This document shows, in pieces, positions 17,740-26,062 of a stretch of DNA of 64,000 nucleotides. Below the pieces are notes generated by a model. The model made no database searches. It saw nothing but the letters and a program-made list of their open reading frames with translations, and was not told where the DNA came from. Source of the stretch: Candidatus Melainabacteria bacterium (GTDB lineage: Bacteria > Cyanobacteriota > Vampirovibrionia > Obscuribacterales > Obscuribacteraceae); the NCBI GenBank assembly GCA_003242885.1, contig QKMZ01000006.1:1729563-1793562 (forward strand), written 5' to 3'. The translations under genes were made by a program, and so were the position numbers. The first letter of the stretch is position 1, and each line of letters begins with the position of its first letter.

Positions 17740-18885
17740 ATGAAAAAACTTAACTCCACTCTTGCTTTGAAAAACAGACCGGAACTTCGCTTTTCAGAAA
17801 TCGAAAATCATGCTGATTTTTCACGCATCCGCTACGCACAGTGCTGGGAAGACGCCGACGTCTTGCTCAAAGCGCTGAATGTGAAAGCAGGCGATGTCTG
17901 CATTTCGGTAGCTTCTGCCGGTGACAATAGTTTGTCGCTTTTGTCTCGAGATCCATCAAAAGTGATCGCTGTAGATTTCAACCGCCAGCAAATTGCTTGC
18001 CTAGAACTCAAAGCCCGCGCAATCAAGTTTCTCTCATACGAGGACTTACTTTGCCTCGTTGGCGCAAAGCCTGGCAATAGACTTTCACTGTATGCAAAAC
18101 TGCGTCCCCACTTGTCACAGGAGACAAGAAATTTCTTCGATGTACAAAAACTCGATCTTTCAAGAGGCATCGGACACGCTGGCAAGTTCGAAAAGTACTT
18201 CGAGATTTTTCGCAACGCGGCTTTGCCATTTGTTCATAGCAAGGCAACTTGTGATGACCTATTGACCAAACGCAACAGCGAAGATCGCAAACGCTACTTC
18301 GATGAAATTTGGAATACACCGAAGTGGCGCCAACTGTTTCGAATGTTCTTCTCCCGCAAAGTGATGGGCTTGCTCGGCCGCGATCCGGCGTTTTTCCAAT
18401 ATGTTCAAACCGACGTTGCGCAAGCAATTTTGGATAGAACGGAATACGCTTTGACCGTTCTTGACCCAACAGAAAACCCTTACATGCAGTGGATTCTTAA
18501 AGGCAATTACGTAACAGCACTACCGCACTATTTGCGCAAAGAGAATTACGAGAAGATCAAGGCGAACATCGACAAGCTTGAGATGCGGGTCGGCTCGATT
18601 GAATCAGTACTGGAAGAACTCCCACCTGGCTCAATAGATAAGTACAACCTGAGCGACATTTTCGAGTACATGTCGATGGACAACTATCACAAGTTGCTCA
18701 GCGAACTCGTACTTGCAGGTCGCACAGGTGCCAAGCTTGTTTACTGGAACATGCTTGCACCACGCAGTAGACCTGAGAGAATGTCACCTGTTCTCAAATC
18801 ACATACTGAATTAGCAGAACAACTGCACAAGGAAGATAAAGCATTCTTCTATAGCAGACTGGTGATCGAGGAGATAACTTGTTAG
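17740..18885 (+). CDS. BtaA-like (DUF3419) aminocarboxypropyl transferase
   Basis: The 381-residue protein resembles the DUF3419/BtaA family, which transfers the 3-amino-3-carboxypropyl group of S-adenosylmethionine to diacylglycerol, the first step of betaine lipid synthesis. Visible features are the RYAQCWEDADVLLKAL entry motif, a SAM-binding region (SVASAGDNSLSLL, about 55-67, then AVDFNRQQI) and the C-terminal NLSDIFEYMS motif with YWNMLAPR. The ATG has the strong site AGGAGGGG, 11 bases after the dikinase stop. The methyltransferase BtaB is not adjacent, so a non-methylated or different product is possible. Confidence 0.8.
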   Translation: MKKLNSTLALKNRPELRFSEIENHADFSRIRYAQCWEDADVLLKALNVKAGDVCISVASAGDNSLSLLSRDPSKVIAVDFNRQQIACLELKARAIKFLSYEDLLCLVGAKPGNRLSLYAKLRPHLSQETRNFFDVQKLDLSRGIGHAGKFEKYFEIFRNAALPFVHSKATCDDLLTKRNSEDRKRYFDEIWNTPKWRQLFRMFFSRKVMGLLGRDPAFFQYVQTDVAQAILDRTEYALTVLDPTENPYMQWILKGNYVTALPHYLRKENYEKIKANIDKLEMRVGSIESVLEELPPGSIDKYNLSDIFEYMSMDNYHKLLSELVLAGRTGAKLVYWNMLAPRSRPERMSPVLKSHTELAEQLHKEDKAFFYSRLVIEEITC

Positions 18886-20219
18886 GAGCATTTCCTAATC
18901 CAATTCTCGGCATGAGCCTGGTGATGGGAGTTCTCACGGCAGCGATGAGCGTGCTGTCCTATATCAAGAAAAATACTGGTTGCGAACCGGAATTAATTCG
19001 AAAGGCAGTGCATGTGCTTATGGGATGTGTCACGCTCAGCTTTCCGTATCTATTCGAGGAGTCATGGCCAGTGGCGGTTTTATCAATCGCCACGGCTGTG
19101 ACGTTATCCTTTGTCGGCAAACTAAAGATGCTCAATTCCTGGGGATGCGTTCTCAAAGCAGACGGCAGGCAGTCTTATGGGCACATCTGCTTTCCCCTGG
19201 CAATCGGCATTCTTTTCACACTAACATTCGAGCAACCACTCTATTTTTGTATTCCAGTCTTAATTCTCACACTCGCCGACGCTGTTTCCGCAATGGTCGG
19301 AATTAAGTATGGAGCCCACAAATACGCGACTGTTGACGGTGCGAAGAGTACGGAGGGTTCGCTGGCGTTTTTCACTTTCGCATTGCTGGGTACTCTAATC
19401 CCGCTCGACCTTTTCACCACGATGCCTGCCGACAAAACACTATTTATCTCGCTCATTATGGGCATTCTGGCTATGCTCTTCGAAGGAATTGCGTGGCGTG
19501 GTTTTGACAATCTAGCAATTCCTCTGGGTGCACTGCTTGTCTTACACACACACGTGGATGTGCCGACCGAAACATTAGCCATCAGGCTGATTGTGTTGGC
19601 GATAATCTTATCCTTCACCATCGCATGGCGCCATAAAACAACACTGACCGGAAGCGCCATCCTCGGCGTGGCACTATTTGCATACGGCAGCTTCGTCGTC
19701 GGCGGATTGCAGTGGATGACGATGCCACTGATCGTTTTCTCTTGCTACCGCTGGTGTATGCCCATGCGCTTTCAGTCGATTGAAAACAGGCATTCAATGT
19801 ATGCGGTGCTGAGCGTCGCAAGCACGGGGCTCATCTGGATATGTTCGCAACTGTTCTTCAGCAGGGAATTCATCTTTCCTTATACGCTTGCTTTCGCCGT
19901 GCATGCCGCAATAATCATGGTGGCGCACGTTCATTCTCGCGGATTCAAATCATCAAGACTCATCGTATTGACAAGCGGCATTATCAAAAGCTGGCTCCTT
20001 CTTTTCATCCCCTTTGTTATCCTCGCCGGATTCACCCGCCAGGCAATGCTCCTGAGCGTGGCAGCACCACTTTGTATAGCCTTGCCGGTTCTTGCTTTCT
20101 ATCTTTCCCAGCAAGATCCGACCAGGTCTCTCACCGGGAAAACCCGGTGGTTCAAGCAGGCTCTGTTTGCCATACTGGGGTCCCTTATCGGCTCCGTACC
20201 GGCGGCTTTCATCCATTAA
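18879..20219 (+). CDS. Dolichol/phytol kinase-type CTP-dependent lipid kinase with extra membrane domain
   Basis: The 446-residue membrane protein has the family motifs ELIRKAVHVLMG (about 39-50) and LADAVSAMVGIKYG followed by AKSTEGSLAFF (about 132-165), as in SEC59, DGK1 and the phytol kinase VTE5, which use CTP to phosphorylate lipid alcohols. Those proteins are usually 200-300 residues long. Here a second hydrophobic half (about 235-446) begins TLTGSAILGVALFAYGSFVVGG, weakly reminiscent of DUF92/VTE6. The TTG start overlaps the previous gene by seven bases; ATG 18912 is an alternative but has no good ribosome site. Confidence 0.75.
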   Translation: MLGAFPNPILGMSLVMGVLTAAMSVLSYIKKNTGCEPELIRKAVHVLMGCVTLSFPYLFEESWPVAVLSIATAVTLSFVGKLKMLNSWGCVLKADGRQSYGHICFPLAIGILFTLTFEQPLYFCIPVLILTLADAVSAMVGIKYGAHKYATVDGAKSTEGSLAFFTFALLGTLIPLDLFTTMPADKTLFISLIMGILAMLFEGIAWRGFDNLAIPLGALLVLHTHVDVPTETLAIRLIVLAIILSFTIAWRHKTTLTGSAILGVALFAYGSFVVGGLQWMTMPLIVFSCYRWCMPMRFQSIENRHSMYAVLSVASTGLIWICSQLFFSREFIFPYTLAFAVHAAIIMVAHVHSRGFKSSRLIVLTSGIIKSWLLLFIPFVILAGFTRQAMLLSVAAPLCIALPVLAFYLSQQDPTRSLTGKTRWFKQALFAILGSLIGSVPAAFIH

Positions 20220-20334
20220 AAACAGCAGTTTAAGTCCAGGTAAACACTCATGAAACTGTGTGAATACTGGGAACAATAGTCCAGCTAAAACCTACTATTA
20301 AGTTGGTGGGTCTGAAAAATAAAGGAGATTCGCG

Positions 20335-21408
20335 ATGACAGAAGCTCTGTCTGCGCCGCATTCTGGCTGCTTAAATTACACTTTTGCAGTCAAGCCGGAA
20401 AGCTTGTCTGCAGAACTGGCTGAGATATCGACCAAGTTTGCACTATCTTTTCCGCATGAGTGTGTTGAACCGACCCAGACTAATGGTTCGCCTTCACTCT
20501 ATTTGTTCGCAATGTACGAAGGCAAACTAACCGCGCGCTGCTCAATCTGGGCTGAGCCTAAATTACTCTTTCCACCCTCAGCAGATCAACTGGGCCTGCG
20601 CGTCACAGGCTCTGACGTAAAACTTGGATTCATAGGTCATTATGCTGCCACGTCTCTCAAAGCCGGTCTAGAACTGCTTGACCTAGCTGAATTCGAATTG
20701 AAGAAAAGAGGCTGCAATGCTGTGATTGGACCTATCGACGGCAGCACTTGGCGCCGATACCGGCTGATTAGTGAGAGCTGTGGCGAACGCATATTTTCAC
20801 TTGAGCCCGTAAACCCACTGAGTTGGAACAGACATTTTTTAGATGCTGGATTCAAGGTTGTAAAAACCTATGGTTCTTCAATCAACAATAATCTTGATTT
20901 AAAAGACCCGGACAGCAAAACAATTAAAGCAAAATTGTCGCGTCAAGGTATCAAACTCAGAGCCCTCAATACAACCGACATTGATTCAGACCTCGAAGGC
21001 ATCTTTCGCGTAACGATGGAAGCAATGCAAAACAACTTTCTATTTTCGTCCATCGACAGAGCATCATTTATGAAAGAGCAAACAAAGCTGACATCGCTGG
21101 CCGACCCCGAACTTGTTGTACTTGCAGAAAAGGCAGGAAAGATAGTTGGCTATCTCTTTGCTTATCCGGATCAAAATTCAGCGGCTTTTCAACCACGACT
21201 GGTAATGAAAACAATTGCCCGCAATCTGGATGAAAAGCTCAAAGGACTTGGGCGCCTGATGTATCAAGAGGTGCATTCAAGAGCTCACGAGAAAGGCTAT
21301 CGAGAGGCAATCCATGCGCTCTATGCAAAGGGCAATGCAGCGAGCGAAATCAGCGCAATGTACGGAGAAGCAATTCGAACTTACTCGCTTTACGGCAAAG
21401 CGCTTTAG
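20335..21408 (+). CDS. GNAT-family N-acetyltransferase, long form
   Basis: The 357-residue protein appears to hold two GNAT-like halves. The C-terminal half (about 195-350) has the acyl-CoA-binding pattern VVLAEKAGKIVGYLFAYPD followed by LKGLGRLMYQEVHSRA and a helix typical of motif A. The N-terminal half (about 50-170) shows LYLFAMYEGKLTARCSIW and IGHYAATS, similar to the start of a GNAT fold. AAAGGAG lies upstream of ATG. Within this gene run it could acylate an amino head group or an intermediate; that is inference. Confidence 0.75.
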   Translation: MTEALSAPHSGCLNYTFAVKPESLSAELAEISTKFALSFPHECVEPTQTNGSPSLYLFAMYEGKLTARCSIWAEPKLLFPPSADQLGLRVTGSDVKLGFIGHYAATSLKAGLELLDLAEFELKKRGCNAVIGPIDGSTWRRYRLISESCGERIFSLEPVNPLSWNRHFLDAGFKVVKTYGSSINNNLDLKDPDSKTIKAKLSRQGIKLRALNTTDIDSDLEGIFRVTMEAMQNNFLFSSIDRASFMKEQTKLTSLADPELVVLAEKAGKIVGYLFAYPDQNSAAFQPRLVMKTIARNLDEKLKGLGRLMYQEVHSRAHEKGYREAIHALYAKGNAASEISAMYGEAIRTYSLYGKAL

Positions 21409-21453
21409 CCAACTACCTGCAGATACTATTCTAGAAACAGCTTTGAAAAAACA

Positions 21454-23085
21454 ATGAACCTTGTCAGAATACTCGATGAACATGCCATCTGCCAGCCCGA
21501 TCGAATCGCGCTGAGAGACTTTCGGCACAACATGGACCGCGCTTTGACATACAGGACTCTGCAAAAACTGACAGAACTGGCGGCGGAAAAATTACTGGAT
21601 TCCGGTATCAAGAAAAATGATCGAGTGCTGCTGGCCGTTTCAATGCGCATCGAAACATACGTGCTTTTGCTAGCATTGTTCAGAATTGGTGCGGCCGTTG
21701 TAATTGTGGATCCGGCGGGTGGCTATAAGGCGCTAAAACAGTCACTTCAGCTAGTCCGCCCGGACGCGATGATATCGACTACTAGATTGCACGTACTCAG
21801 CTCCGCGCTTAGAGAAGTCCGTGACATTCACGTCAAGGTTCTTGCAGATCAGATTGTTCTTCCAATCGGGCGAGTTTCGGCATATAGCACCACCAATGGT
21901 TCACTTGGCTTACCGACGCCAATCGAAGATGTTGCCGATGACCATCCGGCGTTAATAACCTTCACAAGTGGCTCTACCGGCAAGCCAAAGGCAATTGTTC
22001 GCACACATGGATTCTTGTTGAATCAACAAAAGGTTCTAGCCAAAACATTGCCTTGGGAAAAGTCAGATGTAGAGCTTACAACGCTTCCTGTGTTTGTCCT
22101 CTCTGCTTTAGCAAAAGGAATTACATCGGTACTTCCCGATGGCGATATGCGCAAACCAGCATCAATCGACGCGCAAAAAATAATTCGTCAATTGCGAGTA
22201 TGTGGCGTAAATCGAATGATTGCATCCCCTGCATTTCTGCAGCGCGTGGTTGATCATCTAAACAAAATGCACGTAAATGTCCATGGACTTACACAGATAC
22301 TAACTGGTGGTGGCCCCGTCTTTCCGTCATTGTCAAAGCAAATCGAAGCCGCTTTTCCAAATGCTGAAGTGATATCAGTGTATGGATCCACTGAGGCCGA
22401 GCCAATTGCGCACATCTCCAACAATGAAGTCGCACCAGAAGATTTACAGAAGACTTTTGATGGAAGCGGATTGCTCGCAGGTAAACCCATCGACGAAATT
22501 GAATTGGCAATTGTAAACCCAGGTGAGTTAGATGCACTCGCAAACGGTTTACTAAAAAAATTCACGAGACTGCCTGCTTACGTTACAGGAGAAATAGTTG
22601 TTCAGGGAGAGCATGTTGTTGAAACGTATTTGAATGGCATAGGAAACGCGGAGACAAAATTCTCAACCGCAACAAAACGTCGTAACCGTTCTAAAATTTG
22701 GCATCGGACAGGAGACGCAGGTTACTTGGATTCAGAGGGCCGCTTGTGGCTCATGGGAAGATGCGCGATGAAGATCAGCGATGAGTATGGAGAACTTTAC
22801 CCATTTCAGGTCGAAGTTGCAGCATCAGAAATTCCATTGGTGCGTCGCGCGACTTGCTTGAAGTTTGGTACAAAACGAATTTTAGTAATCGAGAAAAAAT
22901 CTGGATCTCTCAAAGAACGACTAATTGAACTCTTGAACCATGCAAAACCCCTCCAAAAAAGCGTGACTGATGCTTTTAAATGGCTGCGATTCGACGAAAT
23001 TAGATGGGTCGACAACATACCCGTTGACGCACGGCACAACTCCAAAATTCAATACGGCAAGTTACAGCAGCGCCTCCAAACCTAG
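21454..23085 (+). CDS. AMP-forming acyl/aryl adenylating ligase
   Basis: The 543-residue protein is an ANL-superfamily adenylating enzyme: the ATP loop TFTSGSTGKPKAIVRTHG (about 170-187), the VYGSTEAEP motif (about 309-317) and HRTGDAGYLDSEGRLWLMGR (about 411-430). The C-terminal lid is shorter and less regular than in classical CoA ligases but ends with the probable catalytic Lys in KIQYGKL. It resembles the OleC/peptide-synthase-like subgroup. As last gene of the run it probably activates an acyl or amino-acyl group for the lipid product. Confidence 0.85.
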   Translation: MNLVRILDEHAICQPDRIALRDFRHNMDRALTYRTLQKLTELAAEKLLDSGIKKNDRVLLAVSMRIETYVLLLALFRIGAAVVIVDPAGGYKALKQSLQLVRPDAMISTTRLHVLSSALREVRDIHVKVLADQIVLPIGRVSAYSTTNGSLGLPTPIEDVADDHPALITFTSGSTGKPKAIVRTHGFLLNQQKVLAKTLPWEKSDVELTTLPVFVLSALAKGITSVLPDGDMRKPASIDAQKIIRQLRVCGVNRMIASPAFLQRVVDHLNKMHVNVHGLTQILTGGGPVFPSLSKQIEAAFPNAEVISVYGSTEAEPIAHISNNEVAPEDLQKTFDGSGLLAGKPIDEIELAIVNPGELDALANGLLKKFTRLPAYVTGEIVVQGEHVVETYLNGIGNAETKFSTATKRRNRSKIWHRTGDAGYLDSEGRLWLMGRCAMKISDEYGELYPFQVEVAASEIPLVRRATCLKFGTKRILVIEKKSGSLKERLIELLNHAKPLQKSVTDAFKWLRFDEIRWVDNIPVDARHNSKIQYGKLQQRLQT

Positions 23086-23101
23086 GGTTTGCAAGTGCTC
23101 G

Positions 23102-23177
23102 ATTGCAGTATTCAGTTTCTACACAATTGCAGTAATTAGTTTTTGTACCCAATTGCAGAGTTAGTCACCTAAAAACT
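23102..23177. repeat. Three imperfect direct repeats starting ATTGCAG
   Basis: Units begin at 23102, 23126 and 23152. The first two match over ATTGCAGTA, then TTCAGTTT or ATTAGTTT and a similar end; the third retains only ATTGCAG and then drifts. They start 17 bases after the ligase stop and may be binding sites or degenerate repeats. Confidence 0.4.
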
Positions 23178-23181
23178 GGGA

Positions 23182-23207
23182 GCTGCCCGGTCTTTCAACC
23201 GGACAGC
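23182..23207 (+). terminator. Possible terminator hairpin after the lipid run
   Basis: GCTGCCCGGT pairs with ACCGGACAGC (one C-A mismatch) around CTTTCA. A T-run follows only about 18 bases later, so termination efficiency is uncertain. It is placed between convergent genes and could serve either strand. Confidence 0.4.
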
Positions 23208-23247
23208 CCCACCCCCTCTGCAAAACTTTTTTGAGTTCGCGCGTTCT

Positions 23248-23553
23248 TCAGTTATTGATATTCTCGTCGAACATTCGTAATGCGCGCATAAAAGCCAGTG
23301 CTGCTTCTGTATTTCGCCCTTCCTTAGACAGGGTCGAACTAAGCATCAAAAGCCCATTCATAGAGGTTTCGGCACTGAGAAACTCATCTGAAATCCATAA
23401 AGCTGTTCGAAAAAATTCTTCCGCCATCTTTATATCGCCAGCTTCTTCGAAAGCTCTAGCAATATGCATGATGTGCACCCATGATTCCAATGCTTCGCCA
23501 TCGCCTCCTCGGCTGTGGCGGCTCAAATTGGATTCATCTATACGCAGTTCCAT
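23248..23553 (-). CDS. Small TPR-like protein
   Basis: The 101-residue product is almost entirely helical with two to three TPR-like units (AFEEAGDIKMAEEFFRTAL and LSKEGRNTEAALAFMRAL). There is no signal peptide. Such single-domain TPR proteins serve as adaptors; the partner is unknown. It is isolated and convergent with the ligase gene. Confidence 0.65.
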   Translation of the reverse strand: MELRIDESNLSRHSRGGDGEALESWVHIMHIARAFEEAGDIKMAEEFFRTALWISDEFLSAETSMNGLLMLSSTLSKEGRNTEAALAFMRALRMFDENINN

Positions 23554-23856
23554 AAGCGACTCCGCTTTTCAGTATGTGTAAATAGACGCTGGTGTTTCCA
23601 TTTTGATTCCGCTTTTTGGTGACTTTATGCAAACAAATAGACGTTACCAAAAGCCTTCACCATAGCCTCTTTTGAGCGAATCGCCGGGGCTGCCAAGTAT
23701 TACAATATTGTGAAAAATCCACCTTCGGGAACTATGCAAAGCAAATATCACTCCAGCGTATCCTTCGAATATGTTTTGATGAAAACTGCCCAGCATTAGG
23801 TAGGATAATCTTGGTTAGTTTCAATCTTAGCTTTCGTGCGCGGGTCACTAATATCC
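23554..23856. other. Intergenic region between divergent genes
   Basis: No gene is evident in these 303 bases. The 9-mer AAATAGACG occurs twice about 50 bases apart (near 23581 and 23635), a possible regulator site, but no clear promoter pair stands out. Confidence 0.3.
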
Positions 23857-24771
23857 ATGAATTTCATGACAAACTACCGGCACAGACCATCTATCCTTTT
23901 GATAGCGGCACTTGGAATGATATTGATGGCAACTATCAGTGGTTGCGCAAAGAGCAAGTCAGCAAGTGTAAACTCGGCACCAACGCTTCACTCGGACCTG
24001 ACGTACATACCAGGTTCAAAACTCAAGTCACAAACTTTGGATCTTTTTCTGCCTGGAAATGTTTCTCAAGAAAAAGTGCCAGTGGTCGTATGGATTCACG
24101 GAGGCGCCTGGGAAGGCGGCGATAAACGCCCAGCTCCATGCCCAGAGCTAATTAAAAGGGGCATTGCTGTCGCTGCTATCAATTACCGTCTCTCGAGTGA
24201 AGCGCCTTTTCCAGCCCAGATTCATGACTGCAAAGCAGCAGTGCGCTATCTCCGCGCAAACGCAGACAAATACAACCTAAATCCGGACAAAATAGGTGTT
24301 TGGGGCATGTCCTCAGGTGGACACCTTGCCTCGCTGCTAGGAACAAGCGGCGGAGAAAGGGACCTGGAAGGTGTGGAAGGAAACATTGAGCAATCAAGCA
24401 AGGTTGTGGCAGTGTGCGATTGGTGCGGCTTTGTTGATTTCGAAAACATATCTAAGAAGGGTTGGAATCAAGAATCCGTCTTCTACAAGCTTTTCAAAGG
24501 ACCTCAAGACAGCAAGCAAAAAGAAATAAGACTCGCCAGCCCAATGGAGTTTGCTTCGAGTGATGATCCTCCTTTTTTGATTATGCACGGCGACAAAGAT
24601 CGAACGGTTTCAATCAGACAAAGCGAGAATTTCAAAAAAGCGCTCGACAAGGCCGGAGTGCGTTGCGATTTTGAGGCAGTAAAGGACGGAGATCACTTCT
24701 TCTTCAGTCCAGCACAACTTACTCGCACGGCCGAATGGTTCGAAGAACAATTCAAGCCATACAAACACTGA
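23857..24771 (+). CDS. Lipoprotein alpha/beta hydrolase (esterase/lipase family)
   Basis: The 304-residue protein begins with a lipoprotein signal (MNFMTNYRHRPSILLIAALG, hydrophobic core, then lipobox ISGC), so it should be membrane-anchored. The catalytic domain has the oxyanion motif HGGAWEGG, the nucleophile elbow GMSSGGH, the acid in HGDKDRTV and the catalytic His in DGDHFFF, as in the acetyl-esterase/BD-FAE-like group. ATG 23857 was chosen over GTG 23836 because it gives a normal signal length; ATG 23866 is also possible. Single gene, facing the SGNH gene convergently. Confidence 0.85.
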   Translation: MNFMTNYRHRPSILLIAALGMILMATISGCAKSKSASVNSAPTLHSDLTYIPGSKLKSQTLDLFLPGNVSQEKVPVVVWIHGGAWEGGDKRPAPCPELIKRGIAVAAINYRLSSEAPFPAQIHDCKAAVRYLRANADKYNLNPDKIGVWGMSSGGHLASLLGTSGGERDLEGVEGNIEQSSKVVAVCDWCGFVDFENISKKGWNQESVFYKLFKGPQDSKQKEIRLASPMEFASSDDPPFLIMHGDKDRTVSIRQSENFKKALDKAGVRCDFEAVKDGDHFFFSPAQLTRTAEWFEEQFKPYKH

Positions 24772-24836
24772 GAGCAAAATAGTCGTTAAGCTCTGTGTAT
24801 GGTTTGTGTTGCACGGGCGCTTTACAGGCAGCGATC

Positions 24837-26060
24837 TTACATGTCTTTTAAAAGATTGCGTTTGGCAATTTCTCTGGAAAGCAGTTCGTTGACTTTTAAG
24901 GCACCAGCTAGGTTTAGGTGTGCCATGTCGACGAAGCAACTCTTTGGAAAGACTTTTTTATCGTCAAAGTCGATGAAAGCAAAGCCCGCTTTTTCCACAG
25001 CTTCTTTAGCTTCTTTGGGCCAACGCGCCTTGATTTCAGTCGGCACCAGCTTATCGTATTGCTCAGTGACAGGCATGTTCACCACAATTAGCTGAATCTT
25101 GTTTTGCTTACAGAGCTGCACGAACTTCAAGAAATAAACCTTCTCGTCTTCAAAGCGCCCTAGCTGAGGCGATGAATCGACAACATAGGTTTCCACGCGT
25201 TGTGCAGAAACTTTCGCAAATGGATTTTTTCTTTTGTTCTCGATTTCGACTTTAGAAAGAGCTCCTTCCATAACCGATTGGCGAGAAAAGAGATCTGAAA
25301 CAGTGTTTGAGAGATTTCCCAAAATTTCAAAACGATGTTGATAAACACACACCAATGCACCAAGAGCAGAATCGAATTCAAAGCGCAGCCGATCGGGATT
25401 TTTCAATGTTTCCGGATCAGAAATCATATTCCTGACCAGATTCACGAAATGGCTATTCCCAATTGAATCGCCAATCGATTGAAGCAGATTTCCATTGCTG
25501 GAACTCTTCGGATGCAGGAAAGAAAGGACACGATAGTATTCAGATTCAAAACTTCGAGGCATGCTTGCATCGAATAGGTCGCGAGATACCATCTCATAAA
25601 TGATCACCTTGGGAGCTTTTTGAAACTCGACGAGCTTTTCTGTTTCGAGCCAAGCTTGGTTTGTCATCGCCCCGAAGCAAGCAAGGTTCTCCAGAGTAAA
25701 TTTCTTGCCAGTGCTTGCTTCAATCGATTTTTGAAGCTGCACTGCTCCATGATAATTGCTCTTCAGTTCTTTATCTGTAAGAACACCAATAGAAGCATCA
25801 CAGTCAAATGAAGAAGGAAACGCAACTGATGAACCAAGCAGAAGAGCGTCAGGATGTCTGTCAGACTGATAGAAGCTAGTTAGCTTTTCTGCAAATCCAG
25901 TGTCTACGAGTTTGTAATAAGGACGAATAGCCTCACCGGTTGCAATAAAAAGCACCAATATCCAGATGAACATGCTTGAAAGCAAAGCGTTCTTCCCCTT
26001 GCCCGGCTTGATGTCGGCAACTGTTTCATCAGTAGATTTTGGTGGTGTCGCGACAGTCAT
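24837..26060 (-). CDS. SGNH-type membrane-anchored transferase (DltD/AlgJ-like role)
   Basis: The 407-residue protein has one N-terminal transmembrane helix (about 27-43) and an extracytoplasmic domain with the SGNH nucleophile region LLLGSS (Ser77 or Ser78) and a C-terminal DMAH catalytic pair (Asp378, His381). Proteins of this layout work with MBOAT acyltransferases, moving an acyl group to a cell-envelope polymer, as DltD does for D-alanine and AlgJ/AlgX for acetate. The start is two bases from the MBOAT stop, suggesting translational coupling. It is last in a five-gene minus-strand run. Confidence 0.8.
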   Translation of the reverse strand: MTVATPPKSTDETVADIKPGKGKNALLSSMFIWILVLFIATGEAIRPYYKLVDTGFAEKLTSFYQSDRHPDALLLGSSVAFPSSFDCDASIGVLTDKELKSNYHGAVQLQKSIEASTGKKFTLENLACFGAMTNQAWLETEKLVEFQKAPKVIIYEMVSRDLFDASMPRSFESEYYRVLSFLHPKSSSNGNLLQSIGDSIGNSHFVNLVRNMISDPETLKNPDRLRFEFDSALGALVCVYQHRFEILGNLSNTVSDLFSRQSVMEGALSKVEIENKRKNPFAKVSAQRVETYVVDSSPQLGRFEDEKVYFLKFVQLCKQNKIQLIVVNMPVTEQYDKLVPTEIKARWPKEAKEAVEKAGFAFIDFDDKKVFPKSCFVDMAHLNLAGALKVNELLSREIAKRNLLKDM

Positions 26061-26062
26061 AT

